Part shown: piece after piece, positions 61,829 through 64,000 of the stretch
Layout of the letters: every line of letters starts with the position of its first letter
Numbering within the stretch: position 1 is the first letter of the stretch
Assembly: GCF_021283545.2 (NCBI RefSeq)
Contig: NZ_CP128540.1
Span: 5,367,501-5,431,500 of the forward strand
Source of the DNA: Pseudomonas alloputida
Lineage (GTDB): Bacteria > Pseudomonadota > Gammaproteobacteria > Pseudomonadales > Pseudomonadaceae
DNA length: 64,000 bases
Direction: 5' to 3'
Position numbers and translations under genes: made by a program
The notes under the pieces: model-generated
What the model was told of the DNA's origin: nothing
What the model saw: the letters and a program-made list of their open reading frames with translations, nothing else
Database searches by the model: none

Positions 61829-62257
61829 ATGATCAACGCGCAATTGCTGCAATCGATGGTCGATGCGTCCAATGACGGCATCGTGGTTGCCGAAAAGGAA
61901 GGCGACGACACCATCCTGATCTACGTGAACGCCGCTTTCGAATACCTCACTGGCTACAGCCGTGACGAGATTCTCTACCAGGATTGCCGGTTCCTGCAGG
62001 GTGACGACCGTGACCAGCTTGGCCGCGCACGCATCCGCAAGGCCATGGCCGAAGGCCGCCCATGCCGCGAAGTGCTGCGCAACTATCGCAAGGACGGCAG
62101 CGCCTTCTGGAACGAGCTGTCGATCACGCCGGTGAAGAGCGACTTCGACCAGCGCACCTACTTCATCGGCATCCAGAAGGACGTCAGCCGCCAGGTCGAA
62201 CTGGAACGGGAGCTGGCAGAACTGCGCGCTCGTCCGAAACCCGACGAACGCGCCTGA
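61829..62257 (+). CDS. Short LOV blue-light photoreceptor (PpSB1-LOV type)
   Basis: It has 142 residues: one LOV/PAS domain with short flanking helices and no output domain. The photoactive cysteine is C53 in QDCRFLQ. Arg61 and Arg66, which slow dark recovery in PpSB1-LOV, are both present. It would bind FMN and form a long-lived cysteinyl adduct in blue light. The nearby LitR-type regulator is a likely partner. A coiled coil (VELERELAEL) near the C-terminus supports dimerisation. Confidence 0.93.
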   Translation: MINAQLLQSMVDASNDGIVVAEKEGDDTILIYVNAAFEYLTGYSRDEILYQDCRFLQGDDRDQLGRARIRKAMAEGRPCREVLRNYRKDGSAFWNELSITPVKSDFDQRTYFIGIQKDVSRQVELERELAELRARPKPDERA

Positions 62258-62316
62258 ACCAAGTCCGCCACGCACGGTCAATTCCGTTGAAGAAATCGCC
62301 ACCACCGAGTTCGATC

Positions 62317-62934
62317 ATGCAAGCAGACGCGCTCCTGACCCAGGACGAGCTGGATTTCATACAGAACATGCAGCATTCGCCGCAACTGAACCTGGCTGAC
62401 ACCATGTCGAGCCTGCTGGTCAATGGCGACCGCCGCATACAAAGCTTGCTCACCCGGTTGGTGGCTAATGAGCAGGTGACCTTGCAGGCCCAGTTCAACA
62501 ACCAGCAGATCAGTTTTCCCCTGCAGCTGGTAGAGGACGAGTTCCACGCCCTGCACCTGCAGCTGGGCTCACCGGAAATCTACGAAGACGGCCCCATGCT
62601 GCGCCCATGGCGCTTGTCGCTGGACCAGCCGAGCGCACTGCTCGATGCCCATGACGAGGCAAGTGGCCTGTGGGTGCGCGAGATTTCCTTCAAAGGCGTG
62701 CTGCTGGAAGTCCGTGATTTGCCAACAGCCCCTACCCGCTTCGAGCTGCGCTTCGCCCCCGGCGGCATCACCCCGATCGAACTGCATGGTGTGTTGGGCC
62801 GGCGCATCGGCACGGACCTGGCTGCCTACGACCTCGGCCAAAGCCCAGCCGAAGAAATCGAACGCCTGCGCGACTACATCCTCCAGGCCCACCGCCACGC
62901 CCACCCCGAACTGCACACTCAAGTATCGAGCTGA
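62317..62934 (+). CDS. Hypothetical protein, possibly PilZ-like
   Basis: It has 205 residues, no signal or membrane segment, with a helical N-terminus then a beta-rich domain. RPWR at about residue 93 and EISFKG at about 124 loosely resemble the two PilZ c-di-GMP motifs, with Glu in place of Asp/Asn, so binding is doubtful. Its start lies 60 bases after the LOV stop, so co-transcription is possible. It overlaps the convergent MerR gene by 16 bases. Confidence 0.65.
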   Translation: MQADALLTQDELDFIQNMQHSPQLNLADTMSSLLVNGDRRIQSLLTRLVANEQVTLQAQFNNQQISFPLQLVEDEFHALHLQLGSPEIYEDGPMLRPWRLSLDQPSALLDAHDEASGLWVREISFKGVLLEVRDLPTAPTRFELRFAPGGITPIELHGVLGRRIGTDLAAYDLGQSPAEEIERLRDYILQAHRHAHPELHTQVSS

Positions 62935-63854
62935 CGGGCCAGAAACTGCCGCAAGCGCTGGCGCATCACACTGCCCTGCGCGCCCAGGCAGGCTACAGGG
63001 CTGCCAGCCAGGCTGTCCTGTACCGCTTCCGCTGCTTCACCAGCCAGTAACAACGGGCATTCCAGCATCGACGCCAGGCGCTTGAAGTGCCTGGCGAGTT
63101 CTGCTGTGGGCGACTGATGGGAAAACAGCACCAGGGCGTCCGGCTTCAGCCGTTCGCAGACCAGCGCAAGCTCCTGCAGCGGCTGCCCGTTCGCCAGCGG
63201 GATCACGCGTGTTTCGTCGCTGCCCAGGATCAGGCTGGTTACCAGCAACTCAAGCTCATGGCACTGCCCCGGCAATGGCGCCAATAGCACGGTGCGGCTA
63301 CACGGCACACGGGCCAGCTGCAAGCGGGCGAAAACCCGACCGCGCAGGAACTGGTCATAGAACAGCCATTCGCTGGCCTGCCCATAGCCGCCTTGCCGAA
63401 CGACCATGTCATGCCAAACCGGCATGAACACATCGGCGAAAACCTGGTCCAGGGTGCTGGCCGCGAACACCTCGTCATAGAGGCGATTCAGGCTCGCCAC
63501 ATCGAAGTGCTGTACCGCCAGGCGAATCTGGTTTTGCCAGCGCAGGCAGGCGTCCACCGCGCCGCCAGCCTGCCCGGAGAGCGCATTGTCGCGAGCGAGA
63601 ATGCTGCTCACCTTGCTGACCGCCACGCCGCGCTCCAGCCACCCGAGGATACGGCGGATTTCATCGATATCAGCCAGGGAATACAGGCGGTGACCACTGT
63701 CGGTACGGATGGGCTGTATCAGCCCATAACGGCGTTCCCAGGCGCGAAGGGTCACGGCGTTGACACCGGTCAAGCGTGACACTTCACGAATCGGAAACAG
63801 CTCCTGCTGCTCGAAACTCGCATCGATCACCGGTTTACGTCCCTGCTCGTTCAT
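62919..63854 (-). CDS. MerR-family regulator, LitR-like (probable class II)
   Basis: It has 311 residues: an N-terminal MerR winged helix (FPIREVSRLTGVNAVTLRAWERRYGLIQPIRTDSGHRLY), then a helical domain and a Rossmann-like domain as in B12-dependent LitR/CarH. The cobalamin motif is degraded: the usual E-x-H-x-x-G reads Q-C-H-E-L-E (GQCHELELL). That fits class II LitR proteins, which pair with a LOV photoreceptor instead of B12. The ATG at 63854 is preferred over 63893. Confidence 0.85.
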   Translation of the reverse strand: MNEQGRKPVIDASFEQQELFPIREVSRLTGVNAVTLRAWERRYGLIQPIRTDSGHRLYSLADIDEIRRILGWLERGVAVSKVSSILARDNALSGQAGGAVDACLRWQNQIRLAVQHFDVASLNRLYDEVFAASTLDQVFADVFMPVWHDMVVRQGGYGQASEWLFYDQFLRGRVFARLQLARVPCSRTVLLAPLPGQCHELELLVTSLILGSDETRVIPLANGQPLQELALVCERLKPDALVLFSHQSPTAELARHFKRLASMLECPLLLAGEAAEAVQDSLAGSPVACLGAQGSVMRQRLRQFLARQLDT

Positions 63855-64000
63855 CTGCACGAAGTACCCTGAGTGCGTAAAAACTGTGCACATAGCTTAC
63901 TACGACTGTGTCGGTCTGTTGGACCCACCGTTTGCCAGCTGATAGTTGCCGAGGAACGCAACTTCGCGATAATGCGTGCCCGATTCTTGCATGCACGACT
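63855..64000. other. Right-edge intergenic region
   Basis: This is the upstream region of the LitR-like gene. A TGTGCACA palindrome lies at 63885-63892, a possible autoregulatory site. No further gene, hairpin or repeat could be supported before the window ends. Confidence 0.4.

Overview
The window looks like chromosome of a Pseudomonas of the P. putida group. Three things point there: high G+C coding DNA with long antisense shadow frames, many copies of the putida-type REP palindrome (core GCGGGTAAACCCGCTCCTAC and variants), and gene content such as a complete alginate operon, homogentisate genes with an IclR regulator, and a short LOV protein carrying the signature residues of P. putida PpSB1-LOV. 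No tRNA, rRNA, CRISPR array or prophage was seen.

Layout. 1-15681 is the alginate operon on the plus strand: algD (5' end missing), alg8, alg44, algK, algE, algG, algX, algL, algI, algJ, algF, algA. It covers precursor supply, c-di-GMP-gated polymerisation, periplasmic epimerisation, acetylation and trimming, and export. 15721-17651 holds an unrecognised small protein, a two-helix membrane protein and a short-chain dehydrogenase. 17900-23004 is an EmrAB/NodT-type tripartite efflux operon with a LysR regulator upstream; the same 17-bp palindrome sits before emrB and before the regulator. 23278-24607 has a universal stress protein and a PrlF/YhaV toxin-antitoxin pair. 24680-30583 is an AaeAB-like efflux operon (NodT, FUSC, DUF1656, HlyD) with a divergent LysR regulator, followed by a 2-hydroxyacid dehydrogenase.

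31779-33821 is the most interesting part. A complete IS110-family element sits in a REP palindrome, in head-to-tail tandem with a 346-bp transposase-less relative, with CT dinucleotides at all three boundaries. The non-coding end of each element holds two heptamers. One equals the element's own terminal sequence and the other equals the sequence next to its insertion site. The heptamers differ between the two elements exactly as their flanks differ. This is the pattern expected of donor and target guides in a bridge RNA, and it also indicates which element inserted first.

33872-46188 carries a DMT exporter with a divergent AraC regulator, then two back-to-back iron-uptake systems of the cell-surface-signalling type (ECF sigma, FecR anti-sigma, TonB receptor with signalling domain). 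One includes a PepSY membrane protein with two small DUF partners, and a Fur-box-like site lies between the systems. 46367-50442 holds a ribosome-associated HPF-like protein, DUF3509, PsiE, an SOS-controlled YebG protein, a leucine-type dehydrogenase and a SirB1-family protein. 50436-54624 is the tyrosine/homogentisate pathway (maiA, fahA, hmgA, divergent hmgR). 54555-57779 is a 1074-residue DUF6543/dermonecrotic-toxin-like protein, followed by a candidate intergenic sRNA with a C-rich loop. The right end holds an alpha/beta hydrolase, lrgAB with a LysR regulator, a flavodoxin, the LOV photoreceptor, a possible PilZ-like protein and a LitR-type MerR regulator.
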